This document shows, piece by piece, positions 19,996 to 28,872 of a stretch of 64,000 bases of DNA. The stretch is from Solirubrobacter sp963724195 (GTDB lineage: Bacteria > Actinomycetota > Thermoleophilia > Solirubrobacterales > Solirubrobacteraceae): NCBI GenBank assembly GCA_963724195.1, contig CAVRTQ010000016.1, forward strand, positions 372,001-436,000, in the 5' to 3' direction. Position 1 is the stretch's first letter. The number at the start of each line of letters is the position of its first letter. Position numbers and translations under genes: made by a program. A model generated the notes under the pieces. The model worked only from the letters and a program-made list of their open reading frames with translations. It ran no database searches and was not told the DNA's origin.

Positions 19996-20877
19996 ATGAT
20001 CGAAGCGACAGGACTCACGAAGCGCCTCGGAGGGCGCGCGGTCGTCAGCGACGTCTCGTTCCGCTGCGAGCCGGGCACCGTCACCGGCTTCCTGGGACCG
20101 AACGGCGCCGGCAAGACCACCACGATGCGGATGGTCGTCGGGCTCTCCGCGCCCGACGCGGGCCGCTCCCAGGTGCTCGACCGCGACTACCACGCGATCC
20201 CCAACCCCGGCCGCCACGTCGGTGTCCTGCTGGACGCGTCCGCCCAGCACCCGGGCCGCACCGGGCGCGAGGCGCTGGCCATCAGCGCCCAGATGATGGG
20301 CGTGCCGGAGTCGCGCGTGAGCGAGCTGCTCACGCGCGTGGGCCTCGACAAGTCGGCCGCGAAGAAGCGCGTGCGCCAGTACTCGCTCGGCATGCGCCAG
20401 CGGCTCGGCCTCGCGCACGCGCTGCTCGGCGACCCGCAGGTGCTGATCCTCGACGAGCCCGCCAACGGCCTCGACCCCGAAGGCATCCGCTGGATGCGCG
20501 GCCTGCTGCGGGACTTCGCCGACCGCGGCGGCACCGTCTTCCTCTCCAGCCACCTGCTGGGCGAGGTCGAGGCCGTCGCCGACCGCCTGCTGATCATCGG
20601 CAACGGCAAGATCGTCGCCGACGGCACGCGCGAGGAGCTGCTGGCCGGCACGGGCGTGCTGGTCAAGGCCACCGACCCGCGTGAGCTCGAGAACGCGCTC
20701 CACAGCGCCGGGCTCGCCGCACAGCCGCTCGATGACGACTCCTACGTCGTCGACGCCGACGCCGAGTCCGTCGGGCGCGCCGCGCTCACCGGCGGCGTCG
20801 TCCTCACCCACCTGGCCCCGTCCGAGGGCGCAGGCCTCGAGACCCTCTTCTTCGAGCTCACGGAGACCCCCGCATGA
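19996..20877 (+). CDS. ABC transporter ATP-binding protein
   Basis: 293 residues: Walker A GPNGAGKTTT (about 36-45), signature YSLGMRQRLG (about 130), Walker B VLILDEPANGLDPEG, then the switch His in LSSHLLGEVE. The CcmA/DrrA-like C-terminal tail (residues 220-293) fits ABC-2 type exporters. ATG 19996 was chosen because the family N-terminus MIEATGLTKRLGG begins there. ATGA overlap with the permease. It is divergent from the histidine kinase with 89 bp between starts. Confidence 0.92.
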   Translation: MIEATGLTKRLGGRAVVSDVSFRCEPGTVTGFLGPNGAGKTTTMRMVVGLSAPDAGRSQVLDRDYHAIPNPGRHVGVLLDASAQHPGRTGREALAISAQMMGVPESRVSELLTRVGLDKSAAKKRVRQYSLGMRQRLGLAHALLGDPQVLILDEPANGLDPEGIRWMRGLLRDFADRGGTVFLSSHLLGEVEAVADRLLIIGNGKIVADGTREELLAGTGVLVKATDPRELENALHSAGLAAQPLDDDSYVVDADAESVGRAALTGGVVLTHLAPSEGAGLETLFFELTETPA

Positions 20878-21602
20878 ACCCCGCCGTTTCCTTCCCGCGT
20901 CTCACGTTCGTCGAGCTGCGCAAGATGGTCGACACCCGCGCCGGCTTCTGGCTGCAGCTGACGACCGCCGTGTTCACGCTCGCGATCGTGATCCTGTTCT
21001 GCGTCTTCGGCGAGACCGACGAGCTGATCTTCCGCGACATGTTCGCGTTCTCGATCCTGCCCGCGAGCATCTTGCTGCCGATCATCGGCATCCTGCTCGT
21101 CTCTTCAGAGTGGTCGCAGCGCACGGCGCTGATCACGTTCACGCTCGTGCCCAAGCGGATGCGCGTGATGAGCGCGAAGATCGCTGCCGGCGTCGTGCTG
21201 GGGGCGATCGTGCTCGTGATCGGCCTCGTCGTCAGCGTCATCGCCATCGCGATCGTCGGCGGCGCCTGGACGATGGGCCCGATCGTGTTCCTGCAGATCT
21301 GCGTGCTGCTGGTCACGGCGATGCTGTCCGGCGTCGCGTTCGGCGCCGCGTTCCTGAACTCCGCGGCGGCGGTCGTCCTGTACTTCGCGCTGCCGATCGC
21401 GTTCGGTGCGCTCGGCGCGATCCCGATCTTCAACGACGCCGCCGGCTGGATCGACACCACGCAGACGTCCGAACCGCTGACCGAGGGCGTGGTCTCCGGC
21501 ATCGAGTGGGCCCGGTTCTGGGTCTCGATGGGCGTGTGGATGATCCTCCCGCTGGCGATCGGGCTCTACCGCATCGCCAAGGGCGAGATCCGCGCCGCCT
21601 AG
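20874..21602 (+). CDS. ABC-2 type transporter permease
   Basis: 242 residues with about six hydrophobic segments. The N-terminal VELRKMVDTRAGFWLQLTTA is typical of ABC-2 permeases paired with one ATPase. Substrate unknown; systems of this layout next to a DesK-like kinase often act in antibiotic or lipid export (inference). A strong shared terminator follows at once. Confidence 0.85.
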   Translation: MNPAVSFPRLTFVELRKMVDTRAGFWLQLTTAVFTLAIVILFCVFGETDELIFRDMFAFSILPASILLPIIGILLVSSEWSQRTALITFTLVPKRMRVMSAKIAAGVVLGAIVLVIGLVVSVIAIAIVGGAWTMGPIVFLQICVLLVTAMLSGVAFGAAFLNSAAAVVLYFALPIAFGALGAIPIFNDAAGWIDTTQTSEPLTEGVVSGIEWARFWVSMGVWMILPLAIGLYRIAKGEIRAA

Positions 21603-21615
21603 CCCCTTAAACGCA

Positions 21616-21650
21616 AAAGCGCCCGCACGGAACCTCCGTGCGGGCGCTTT
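21616..21650. terminator. Bidirectional terminator between the ABC permease and rpsD
   Basis: Perfect 16-bp stem, AAAGCGCCCGCACGGA paired with its complement, and a 3-base loop. The flanking A-run and T-run give a short U-tract on either strand. It lies 13 bases after the permease stop and 12 before the rpsD stop, so it can end both convergent transcripts. This is the clearest intrinsic terminator in the window. Confidence 0.92.
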
Positions 21651-21662
21651 GGACGTTGAGGC

Positions 21663-22286
21663 TTAGACGCGGGAGTAGAGCTCGACGATGAGCTGCTCGT
21701 TGACGGGCGCATTGATGTCCATGCGCTCCGGCAGCCGGAGGACCTTGCCCTCGAGCGCGTCGAAGTCGGTCTGCAGCCAGCCCGCGACGGAGCCGGTCAG
21801 CTCGGTGGCCTGCGAAGCGCTCTCGCGGACCTTGTCCTTGATCTTGATGCTCTCGCCCGGCGTGACGAGGTACGACGCGATGTCGACCTTCTTGCCGTTC
21901 ACGAGCACGTGGCCGTGGTTGACGAACTGGCGGGCCTGGGCGCGCGTGCCGGCGAAGCCGAGCCGGTACACGACGTTGTCCAGACGGCGCTCCAGCAGAC
22001 GCAGGAGCTCCTCGCCGGTCACGCCCGAAGCGCGGTTGGCCTTGTCCACGTAGATGCGGAACTGCTTCTCGCGCACGCCGTAGTAGCGCTTGGCGGTCTG
22101 CTTCGCACGCAGCTGCGTGTAGTACACCGACTGCTTGCGACGGCGGCTCGCGCCGTGCTGGCCGGGCGGGTTGTCGCCGCGGCGCTCAAGCGCCGACTTG
22201 CCATTAAGGGCGCGTTCACCCTTCAGGAAGAGCTCTACGCCCTCGCGGCGCGAGAGCTTCTCGACGGGTCCGGTATAACGCCCCAT
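21663..22286 (-). CDS. rpsD: 30S ribosomal protein S4
   Basis: 207 residues, intact. MGRYTGPVEKLSRREGVELF is the standard start, followed by the S4 N-terminal domain and the RNA-binding S4 fold (LERRLDNVVYRLGFAGTRAQ, FVNHGHVLVNGKKVDI). The N-terminal zinc cysteines are absent, so it is the zinc-independent paralogue type. It stands alone rather than in the rpsM-rpsK-rpoA operon. Two copies of TAGGAGAC lie just upstream of the ATG; the nearer one is a good ribosome site. Confidence 0.97.
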   Translation of the reverse strand: MGRYTGPVEKLSRREGVELFLKGERALNGKSALERRGDNPPGQHGASRRRKQSVYYTQLRAKQTAKRYYGVREKQFRIYVDKANRASGVTGEELLRLLERRLDNVVYRLGFAGTRAQARQFVNHGHVLVNGKKVDIASYLVTPGESIKIKDKVRESASQATELTGSVAGWLQTDFDALEGKVLRLPERMDINAPVNEQLIVELYSRV

Positions 22287-22394
22287 GGTCTCCTACAAGT
22301 CTCCTAATGCTGGATCGAAAGTCGGCCGTTCAGGGTAGCAACGGGGCCGCGCGTAGGGTCTGGACCCCATAGGGCGTCCGAATGGACACTCGTC

Positions 22395-22706
22395 CTATTC
22401 AGGCCCGCCGAGGACGAACTCGTCGCCGGTCGCGAACACGAGGCCGAAGACGAACGGCAGGTCGGCGAGGCTGAAGGAGTGCGCGCTGCGGCGGAAGCGG
22501 ACGTGGACGACGCACAGCTCGGCGGCCGCGAACCCGAGTGCCACGGCCCACCACGGCAGGTGCGGCTCGGCGTGCGGGGTGGTGTTGTGGGTGACCAGCG
22601 CCCAGCCGACCGCGGCGACGATGCTCAGCGCGAGCACATACGCCCACACCCGCAGCTCTCGCGGGGAGCGCGGAAGGCGCCGCGCCAGGGTGGTCGACTC
22701 GTCCAT
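22395..22706 (-). CDS. Short membrane-sensor-like fragment
   Basis: 103 residues from ATG 22706 (GGAG four bases upstream). Two hydrophobic helices are followed by VHVRFRRSAHSFSLADLPFV then FGLVFATG, which resembles the N-terminal membrane sensor of actinobacterial GGDEF/EAL proteins. The protein stops at FVLGGPE, and no continuation with GGDEF motifs was seen in any frame of the next 110 bases before rpsD. It is either a truncated remnant or a short stand-alone sensor. Confidence 0.45.
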   Translation of the reverse strand: MDESTTLARRLPRSPRELRVWAYVLALSIVAAVGWALVTHNTTPHAEPHLPWWAVALGFAAAELCVVHVRFRRSAHSFSLADLPFVFGLVFATGDEFVLGGPE

Positions 22707-22766
22707 CGCTCCGGGTGATCGGCACAAGCGTTGGGGTTCTTGACCATCCAGGCGTACGATTGACCG

Positions 22767-22985
22767 ATGGCACGGCTCGTACGCATGGATCAAACGGGAC
22801 ACACCACGTTGGCGGAATGGACATCCGCGGCGGATGCCGCGAGCGCCGAGGCGGCGCTGCATTCCGCGCTCGAGCAGGGGTACTACGCGGTCGTCTCGCA
22901 GGGCGAAGGGCAGGCCGAGCAGGTGTCGTCCCTCCCGCTCGACGCCAACCTCGTGATCCTGCGCCGTCCGATCGCCGGCGGGTGA
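22767..22985 (+). CDS. Small conserved-looking protein, unknown function
   Basis: 72 residues, soluble. It has a beta-rich start (MARLVRMDQTGHTTLAEW), an alpha-helical SAEAALHSALEQGYYAVVS and an ending VILRRPIAGG. It is coupled to the next gene by a GTGA overlap. I do not recognise a named family; gene coupling and normal codon use support it being real. Confidence 0.6.
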   Translation: MARLVRMDQTGHTTLAEWTSAADAASAEAALHSALEQGYYAVVSQGEGQAEQVSSLPLDANLVILRRPIAGG

Positions 22986-23686
22986 GCGCCGCATCGCTCC
23001 CCGAACGCGCGTCCGTTTCCTGGCGCGCGCCCATGACGCCCGCGCGGCTGCGCACGTACGCGCGCTCGTGGACGGTCACGACGGCCGCGCAGGTGGTGCC
23101 GATGGTGCTCGTCGCCGGACTGATGGTCACGCTGCACCCGGTCGCGGCGATCGTCGGCGGGATCCTGTTGCTGCACGCGTGGGCGATCCCGGAGCTGTAC
23201 GCCAACCGCGGGGCGAAGGTGGTCAAGCCGCGCGCGCGGCTGGGGGACGCCGAGGAACGCACCGCCCTCGGCCTGCTCGGTGACCTGGTGGGCCACGAGG
23301 CGCGCGAGCTGCACGCGCGGACCGGGCTCGTCATGGAGCGGGGCGCGCTGGGCGTCTGGCTCGTGGGGGAGGCGGGCGCGCTGCTCGTCCGGGGGCGGCG
23401 CGTGCACTGCTGGTGCGTGCGGGTGCCGGACGCGACGCTCCCGTCGTCGGATCGGATCGCGCACCTGTTGCTCGCGCTGCGCGAGGACGAGGAGGGCTTC
23501 GCCACCGTGGCCAACCACGCCTTCGCGGGCGCGCGCTGGCGCGTACGCCGGCGTCTGCCGAAGTCGCAACGCCCCGCGCTGCACGCTGCGACCCGCCTGC
23601 CAGGCGGGACCCGGCGCCCTCTGGGCGACGGGTCCCAGCGACGGCGAGCCCCGGGCGAGTCGTCGCCCGACTCGACACGTGGATAG
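22982..23686 (+). CDS. Uncharacterised membrane protein
   Basis: About 234 residues from GTG 22982, which overlaps the previous stop. Two closely spaced hydrophobic helices (about residues 35-72) are followed by a soluble part with alternating charged and hydrophobic segments (MERGALGVWLVGEAGALLVR, VHCWCVRV). The last 35 residues are Arg/Pro-rich and low complexity, so the true end could differ if a base error lies near 23560. Function unknown. Confidence 0.6.
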   Translation: MSAASLPERASVSWRAPMTPARLRTYARSWTVTTAAQVVPMVLVAGLMVTLHPVAAIVGGILLLHAWAIPELYANRGAKVVKPRARLGDAEERTALGLLGDLVGHEARELHARTGLVMERGALGVWLVGEAGALLVRGRRVHCWCVRVPDATLPSSDRIAHLLLALREDEEGFATVANHAFAGARWRVRRRLPKSQRPALHAATRLPGGTRRPLGDGSQRRRAPGESSPDSTRG

Positions 23687-23745
23687 TCAGACCCCGACAA
23701 ACTTCATCGCACGGGCCAATGGGGACGGGCGCGTTTGCAGGCACC

Positions 23746-23937
23746 ATGCTGTCCATGAGCTTCCCGACCGCGACTGCTTCCGCCTCCGCGCTGCCCGTGC
23801 GCCGGCTGGCCCTGGTGCCCACGTCCGGCCGCAGTGACGCCGCCGTGCGCCGCTACCGCCTCGCGCGGCTGCGCCTCGAAGACCGCGAGGTCGCTCGTGC
23901 CGAGCGTTTCGCGCACCTGAAGCGCTCTCACGATTAG
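23746..23937 (+). CDS. Short basic peptide, doubtful
   Basis: 63 residues from ATG 23746 (an in-frame ATG is at 23755). The C-terminal half is Arg/Ala-rich and amphipathic (RYRLARLRLEDREVARAERF). There is no recognised domain and no clear ribosome site. Kept because it fills an otherwise open gap and reads in frame to a stop. Confidence 0.3.
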   Translation: MLSMSFPTATASASALPVRRLALVPTSGRSDAAVRRYRLARLRLEDREVARAERFAHLKRSHD

Positions 23938-23970
23938 GTCATCTTCAGTGGGGCGCGTTAGATTGCGCCC

Positions 23971-24159
23971 ATGAGCAACAAGTCCGCCTTCGGCTCGACC
24001 GCCCGCAAGGCGATCGGCTTCCTGATCCTCGCTGCTGTAGCGATCTTCCTGTTCAGCGCCGTCGTCGGCGCCGTGATCGGATTCATCAAGCTGCTGCTCG
24101 CGATCGGCCTTGTGATCGCCGTCGCGGTCGGCGTGGTCTGGGTGCTCCGCAAGCTGTGA
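23971..24159 (+). CDS. Small single- or double-pass membrane protein
   Basis: 62 residues: a polar start MSNKSAFGSTARKA, two hydrophobic segments (about 15-34 and 37-58) and a basic end RKL. Its stop overlaps the GTG of the next gene (GTGA), so the two are probably co-translated. Family not recognised. Confidence 0.6.
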   Translation: MSNKSAFGSTARKAIGFLILAAVAIFLFSAVVGAVIGFIKLLLAIGLVIAVAVGVVWVLRKL

Positions 24160-24440
24160 TCTACCTGCTGCTGTGCGCCTGGTTCGGCCTTGCGACCGGA
24201 CTGGTCGGGCGCGTCCGCGGCTCGTCGTTCTTCATCTGGTTCGTGATCGGCGCCGTGGTGCCCGTGATCGGCCTGGTCATGGCGCTGCTCTACCGTTCTG
24301 ACAAGGACGAAGTGCGCCGCCAATGCCCCACCTGCGGCAATCTGGTCAAGCTCCACGACCAGATGTGCATGCGCTGCGGGACCGATCTGGACTTCCCGGA
24401 CATCGCGGTCGAGCCGGAATCGGCCGCAGCGCAGCGATAA
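24156..24440 (+). CDS. Membrane protein with C-terminal zinc ribbon
   Basis: 94 residues from GTG 24156. Two transmembrane helices (about 1-17 and 26-45) are followed by a cytoplasmic zinc ribbon, CPTCGNLV then MCMRCGTDL, a C-x2-C/C-x2-C metal site. Such small helix-plus-ribbon proteins are common and uncharacterised in actinobacteria. It ends 40 bases before ilvB, so read-through into ilvB is possible. Confidence 0.65.
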   Translation: MIYLLLCAWFGLATGLVGRVRGSSFFIWFVIGAVVPVIGLVMALLYRSDKDEVRRQCPTCGNLVKLHDQMCMRCGTDLDFPDIAVEPESAAAQR

Positions 24441-24480
24441 ACTCGGCTGTCGCCGTCCCTCTCGCGAGTCCTGGAAGGAA

Positions 24481-26181
24481 GTGACACAGCCGATGATGCG
24501 TGCTGTCGACGCCATCATGGAATGCCTCAAGGCCGAAGGCGTCGACGTCGTATTCGGCTACCCCGGCGGGGCGAACCTGCCGACCTATGACGCGTTCGTG
24601 GACGCGGGCATCCGCCACGTCCTGGTCCGCCACGAGGCCGGCGGCGGTCATGCCGCCGAGGGCTACGCCAAGGCCTCGGGCCGCGTGGGTGTCGTCTTCG
24701 CGACCTCCGGCCCGGGCGCGACGAACATCGTCACGCCGCTGACGGACGCGATGATGGACTCCGTCCCGCTCGTCGCCTTCACCGGCCAGGTCCGCACCGA
24801 GTTGCTCGGCACGGACGGGTTCCAGGAGGCGGACACGTTCGGCATCACGATGCCGATCGTCAAGCACTCGTTCGTCATCCAGCACCCGACGGAGATCCCG
24901 CGCGTGGTGCACGAGGCGTTCCACATCGCCCGCACCGGCCGTCCCGGCCCCGTGTTGATCGACATCCCGCAGGATCTCTCCCGCGCCGAGATCGACTACC
25001 AGCCGGTCCAGGACGTCCATCTGCCCGGCTACCAGCCGACGCTGGACGGCAACTCCAAGCAGATCCGGCTCGCCGCGAAGGCGCTCGCGAACGCGCGCCG
25101 GCCCGTGTTGTACGTGGGCGGCGGCGTCATCCACGCCGAGGGGTCGGAGGAGCTGCGCGAACTCGCGCGGGTCGGCAACTTCCCCGTCACCTGCACGCTG
25201 ATGGGCCTCGGCGCGTTCCCGGCTCCCGACCAGCAGTGGCTCGGGATGCTCGGCATGCACGGCACGCGCGCCGCGAACTACGCGATGGACGAGGCGGACC
25301 TCATCGTCGCCATCGGCGCGCGCTTCGACGACCGCATCACGGGCAAGCTGAGCGAGTTCGCCCCGCGCGCGAAGTTCATCCACATCGACATCGACCCGGC
25401 CGAGATCTCCAAGAACGTGCCGGCGCACATCCCGATCGTCGGGGACGCCAAGCGCATCCTGGCGCGGCTCGTGGGTGAGTACCGGGCGCTCGATCCCGAC
25501 AACGCCCGCCTCACCGGCTGGTGGGAGCGGATCGAGCACTGGCGCTCGCAGCACCCGCTCAGGTACGCGGACAGCGCGGACAACGAGATCAAGCCGCAGT
25601 TCCTGGTCGAGTCGCTCTACACGGCGACGAACAACGGCGAGTGCATCCTGTCGTCGGACGTCGGCCAGCACCAGATGTGGGCGGCGCAGTACTTCCACTT
25701 CAACAAGCCGCGCCGCTGGATCAACTCCGGCGGGCTCGGGACGATGGGCTTCGGCCTGCCGGCCGCGATCGGCGCCGCCATCGCGCAGCCGGACATCCCG
25801 TCGGTGCTGCTGACGGGCGACGGCTCGTTCCAGATGAACATCCAGGAGCTCGGGACGGCGCGCCAGTTCGACGTCCCGGTCAAGTGCGTGATCATGGACA
25901 ACGGCTACCTGGGCATGGTCCGCCAGTGGCAGGAGCTGTTCTGGGACCGCCGGTACTCCAACGTGGACATGGGCGCCTCCGGCTCCCCGGACTGGGTCAA
26001 GCTCGCGGACGCCTACGGGGCGCACGGCGTGCTGCTGACCGACAAGAGCACGCTGGTCGAAGACCTGCGCACCGCGCTCGCCACTCCCGGCCCCGTGGTC
26101 GTGGACGTGAAGGTGACGCGCGAGGAGAACACGTACCCGATGATCGCGCCGGGCGCCGCCGCCCGGGAAATGGTGGGCTGA
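24481..26181 (+). CDS. ilvB: Acetolactate synthase large subunit
   Basis: 566-residue ThDP enzyme that condenses two pyruvates to acetolactate, or pyruvate and 2-ketobutyrate to acetohydroxybutyrate: the first shared step of Val/Leu/Ile synthesis. The catalytic Glu is in VRHEAGGGHAAEGYAKAS (about residue 51). The FAD-domain middle is GARFDDRITGKL. The ThDP/Mg motif runs from GDGSFQMNIQELGT to VIMDNGYLGMVRQW. GTG 24481 has GGAAGG close upstream; ATG 24493 is an alternative. The small subunit ilvN follows after three bases. No T-box or leader peptide was seen in the 40-base gap before it. Confidence 0.96.
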   Translation: MTQPMMRAVDAIMECLKAEGVDVVFGYPGGANLPTYDAFVDAGIRHVLVRHEAGGGHAAEGYAKASGRVGVVFATSGPGATNIVTPLTDAMMDSVPLVAFTGQVRTELLGTDGFQEADTFGITMPIVKHSFVIQHPTEIPRVVHEAFHIARTGRPGPVLIDIPQDLSRAEIDYQPVQDVHLPGYQPTLDGNSKQIRLAAKALANARRPVLYVGGGVIHAEGSEELRELARVGNFPVTCTLMGLGAFPAPDQQWLGMLGMHGTRAANYAMDEADLIVAIGARFDDRITGKLSEFAPRAKFIHIDIDPAEISKNVPAHIPIVGDAKRILARLVGEYRALDPDNARLTGWWERIEHWRSQHPLRYADSADNEIKPQFLVESLYTATNNGECILSSDVGQHQMWAAQYFHFNKPRRWINSGGLGTMGFGLPAAIGAAIAQPDIPSVLLTGDGSFQMNIQELGTARQFDVPVKCVIMDNGYLGMVRQWQELFWDRRYSNVDMGASGSPDWVKLADAYGAHGVLLTDKSTLVEDLRTALATPGPVVVDVKVTREENTYPMIAPGAAAREMVG

Positions 26182-26184
26182 GCC

Positions 26185-26742
26185 GTGGGTGAACCCGGAA
26201 CCAAGGAAGTCCTCTCGCTCGAAGAGCTGGAGGCGTCCGTCGGCCTGCGCACCGGCCGCAAGCACATCCTCTCGATCCTGGTGGAGAACAAGCCGGGCGT
26301 GCTGACCCGGATCGCCGGGCTGTTCGCGCGGCGGGGCTTCAACATCGACACGCTGGCCGTGGGCCCCACCGACGACCCGACGCTGTCCCGGATCACGTTG
26401 ACCCTCGACGGCGCGATGCACCCGATCGATCAGGTGACCAAGCAGCTCCACAAGCTGGTCAACGTGATCAAGATCCGGGACCTGGAGCCGACCGAGACGG
26501 TCGCGCGCGAGCTCGCGCTGTTCAAGGTGAGCGCGGACGGGTCCTCGCGCGCCGAGGTCATGCAGATGGTCGAGATCTTCCGCGGCAAGATCATCGATGT
26601 CTCCAAGCGCTCGGTGATCATCGAGGTCACGGGCTCCTTCGACAAGATCGAGGCCTTCGAGCGCATGGTCCGGCCCTTCGGGCTGATCGAGATGGCCCGC
26701 ACCGGCGAGATCGCGATCAGCCGGGGTCGCGGCGAAACCTGA
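26185..26742 (+). CDS. ilvN: Acetolactate synthase small (regulatory) subunit
   Basis: 185 residues with a GTG start. An N-terminal ACT domain (about 28-100: HILSILVENKPGVLTRIAGL, RRGFNIDTLAVG) binds valine for feedback control. The C-terminal domain ends RTGEIAISRG. A roughly 25-residue N-terminal extension precedes the ACT domain. Immediately downstream of ilvB, same operon. Confidence 0.96.
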   Translation: MGEPGTKEVLSLEELEASVGLRTGRKHILSILVENKPGVLTRIAGLFARRGFNIDTLAVGPTDDPTLSRITLTLDGAMHPIDQVTKQLHKLVNVIKIRDLEPTETVARELALFKVSADGSSRAEVMQMVEIFRGKIIDVSKRSVIIEVTGSFDKIEAFERMVRPFGLIEMARTGEIAISRGRGET

Positions 26743-26797
26743 TCCATCGCTCGCTGCCGCGCACGACTCGCTCACGCGCTCTGACTTCATAACCTGT

Positions 26798-28238
26798 ATG
26801 GCCTTGACGGTTGGCCAGCTCACGCCGGGGAGTGGACTCGCGGTCGACGCCGCGGCGCTGCTGCGGCGCGCGGAGCGAGCGGTGAAGCGCGCGCGCAAGG
26901 CCGGGGCGCCGGTCCTGCTCGGCTTCACGACGCGCGTCGACGCCGCCGTTGATCCCAGCGCCGTCGTCTTCGCCTCCCGCGCCGCGGGCGAGGACTGGTT
27001 CTGCTTCGAGCAGCCGGACCGCGGCGGCTCCGCGCTCGCCGCGTTGGGCGTCGTGACGCGGCTGACCGCGTCGGGACCCTCGCGCTTCAAGCACGTCTCG
27101 GCCGCGTGGCGCGAACTCGCGGCGTCCGCGGTGTGCGACGTCGCGGACGGTCCCCCAGGGGCCGGCCTCGTGGCCGTCGGCGGCTTCGCGTTCGCCCCGG
27201 ACGGTGGCCGGTCACCGCACTGGGACGGCTTCTCCGCCGCGGATCTGGTCGTGCCCGAGGTGTCCCTGGCCCGCCGCGGCGACGACGTTCGGTTGACGCT
27301 CGCGGCGTTCGCCGCGCCGGACGACGTCCCGGCGGAGCTCGCTGCGCGGCTCTCCGCGCGGGCGGCGGGCGCTGCGCCTCGATCCGCTGCCGATGCTCGA
27401 TCCCGCGCCCGTCGGACGCTTCCGCGTGGACTCCGTCGCCCCGCCCGAGCACTACGAAGCCGCCGTGCTGCGCGCCGTCGAACGCATCCGCGCCGGTGCG
27501 TTCGAGAAGATCGTGTTGGCCCGCGAAGTCACGGTCTCGGCACCCACACCGCACGACGCCGCCGCGGTGTTCGGTGTCCTGCGATCGGGCTTCGACTCCT
27601 GTTACGTCTTCTGCGCCGGCCGCGGGCGACGCGGCCTTCGTCGCCGCCTCGCCCGAGCTGCTGGTCCGCCGCGACGGCGCCCGCGCCCAGACGGTGGCCC
27701 TGGCCGGCTCCACGCGCCGCTCCGCCGACCCCGCCGTCGACGACCACCTCGGCGAGCAGCTCATGCGCTCCACCAAGGACCGCGAGGAGCAGGAGATCGT
27801 CGTCCGCCGGATCTCCCGCGCCCTGCGACCCCACTCCGTCTGGGTCGCCGCCCCCGACGAGCCCACGGTCATCCGCGTCGCCAACATCCAGCACCTCGCG
27901 ACGCCCATCCGCGCCCAACTCGCGCACCCGTTGAGCGCGATCGAACTCGCGCGCTGCTCCATCCCACGCCCGCCGTGGGTGGCGAGCCGCACGCCGCCGC
28001 CGTGCCGTTGATCCCGGCCTTCGAGGGCCTGGACCGCGGCTGGTACGCCGGCGCCATCGGCTGGACGGACGCCAACGACGACGGCGAGTTCTGCGTCGCC
28101 CTCCGCTGCGCCCTCCTCCGCGGCACCGAAGCCCGCCTCTACGCCGGCGTCGGCGTCGTCCGCGACTCGGACCCCGCGTCCGAGCTCGCCGAGACCGAGA
28201 TCAAGCTCGGCGCGCTCCTCCCGATCCTCGCCGGCTGA
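26798..28238 (+). CDS. menF: Isochorismate synthase (frameshifts)
   Basis: Converts chorismate to isochorismate, the entry step of menaquinone synthesis. The C-terminal chorismate-binding domain is clear: AGAFEKIVLAREV with its conserved Lys, VAASPELLVRRDG, ALAGSTRRSADPAVDD, LHPTPAVGG and EGLDRGWYAGAIGW. Frame changes lie near 27370, near 27623 (one extra base each) and near 27957 (one base missing or two extra, just before LHPTPAVGG). Corrected length is about 479 residues. Convergent with the small genes at 28.2-28.9 kb. MenF rather than a salicylate or siderophore EntC is inferred from the menDHCABE genes beside it. Confidence 0.9.
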
Positions 28239-28243
28239 CGCCG

Positions 28244-28581
28244 CTAACCGCCGAAGCGGCGCTTCCAGCGCCGCCCGGAGCGCTTCAGGTTCGCTTCCAT
28301 CGCGCCGAGCTTCCCGCGGTGCTCGGGCAACAACGAGACTCGGCGAAGTCGATGTTGAGGCTGACCTGGCGCAGGGTGATGCGGGCGACCTCGGGGGCGT
28401 CGACGAAGACGCGGCCGGTATCGGTCTTGACGACGATGCCGTCGAAGATGTGTTCGCGGGCGTTGTCCTGGACGCGGTGGACGACGCCCATGCGGACGCC
28501 GTCGGACGTGACGACCGGGACGCCGGGGGGCAGCGCCTGGTAGCCGATCTGGTGGTCTTCGTCGTCGCTGGCGGCGCTCAC
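28244..28581 (-). CDS. PRC-barrel-like small protein (frameshift near C-terminus)
   Basis: The first 80 residues form a beta-rich segment, VPVVTSDGVRMGVVHRVQDN, IFDGIVVKTDTGRVFVDAPE, similar in pattern to PRC-barrel/DUF2171 modules. Near 28325 the frame changes (probably two extra bases). After it a basic tail (PEHRGKLGAMEANLKRSGRR then WKRRFGG) runs to a stop at 28244, giving about 111 residues. Without correction it would stop at 28285. Function unknown; it sits inside the menaquinone cluster. Confidence 0.5.
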
Positions 28582-28591
28582 GGAGCCAAAG

Positions 28592-28867
28592 TTAGCGGCC
28601 GGCGCGGCGCCAGACCTCGATGACTTCGCGGACGCTGGCCGTGCGGTAGGAGATGCGGGAGTCCAGGGGGCGCACCTTCAGCTCGAAGCGGTTGGACTCG
28701 AGCTGCTCCATCTCCAGCACCAGGGCGTGAAAGCGGCGGCCACGCTTGTCGACCTCGACGATGTCGCCCGGGGCGATGCCCTTGGAGGTCGTGCGCCGCG
28801 TCGACGGGGCCGACGGTTCGACCGTGAGCAGGGAAACCTGGCGGATGTCGACGTCTGACACGCCCAC
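28592..28867 (-). CDS. Small uncharacterised protein next to menD
   Basis: About 91 residues from GTG 28867 (or 28861), starting five bases after the menD stop, so it is probably the distal gene of the menD transcript. A core beta-segment GIAPGDIVEVDKRGRRFHAL and LEMEQLESNRFELKVRPLD suggests a small SH3-like or KOW-like barrel. Not recognised by name. Role in menaquinone synthesis is unproven. Confidence 0.55.
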   Translation of the reverse strand: MGVSDVDIRQVSLLTVEPSAPSTRRTTSKGIAPGDIVEVDKRGRRFHALVLEMEQLESNRFELKVRPLDSRISYRTASVREVIEVWRRAGR

Positions 28868-28872
28868 GAACG

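Noticed and set aside
24441..24480. T-box or leader peptide before ilvB
   Set aside because: Only 40 bases separate it from the upstream gene, with no Ile/Val/Leu codon run and no specifier or antiterminator structure.
24346..27090. Very long open frame on the minus strand across ilvB-ilvN
   Set aside because: Its product is Arg/Ala/Val-rich with no domain, and it mirrors the codon bias of well conserved ilvB and ilvN on the plus strand.
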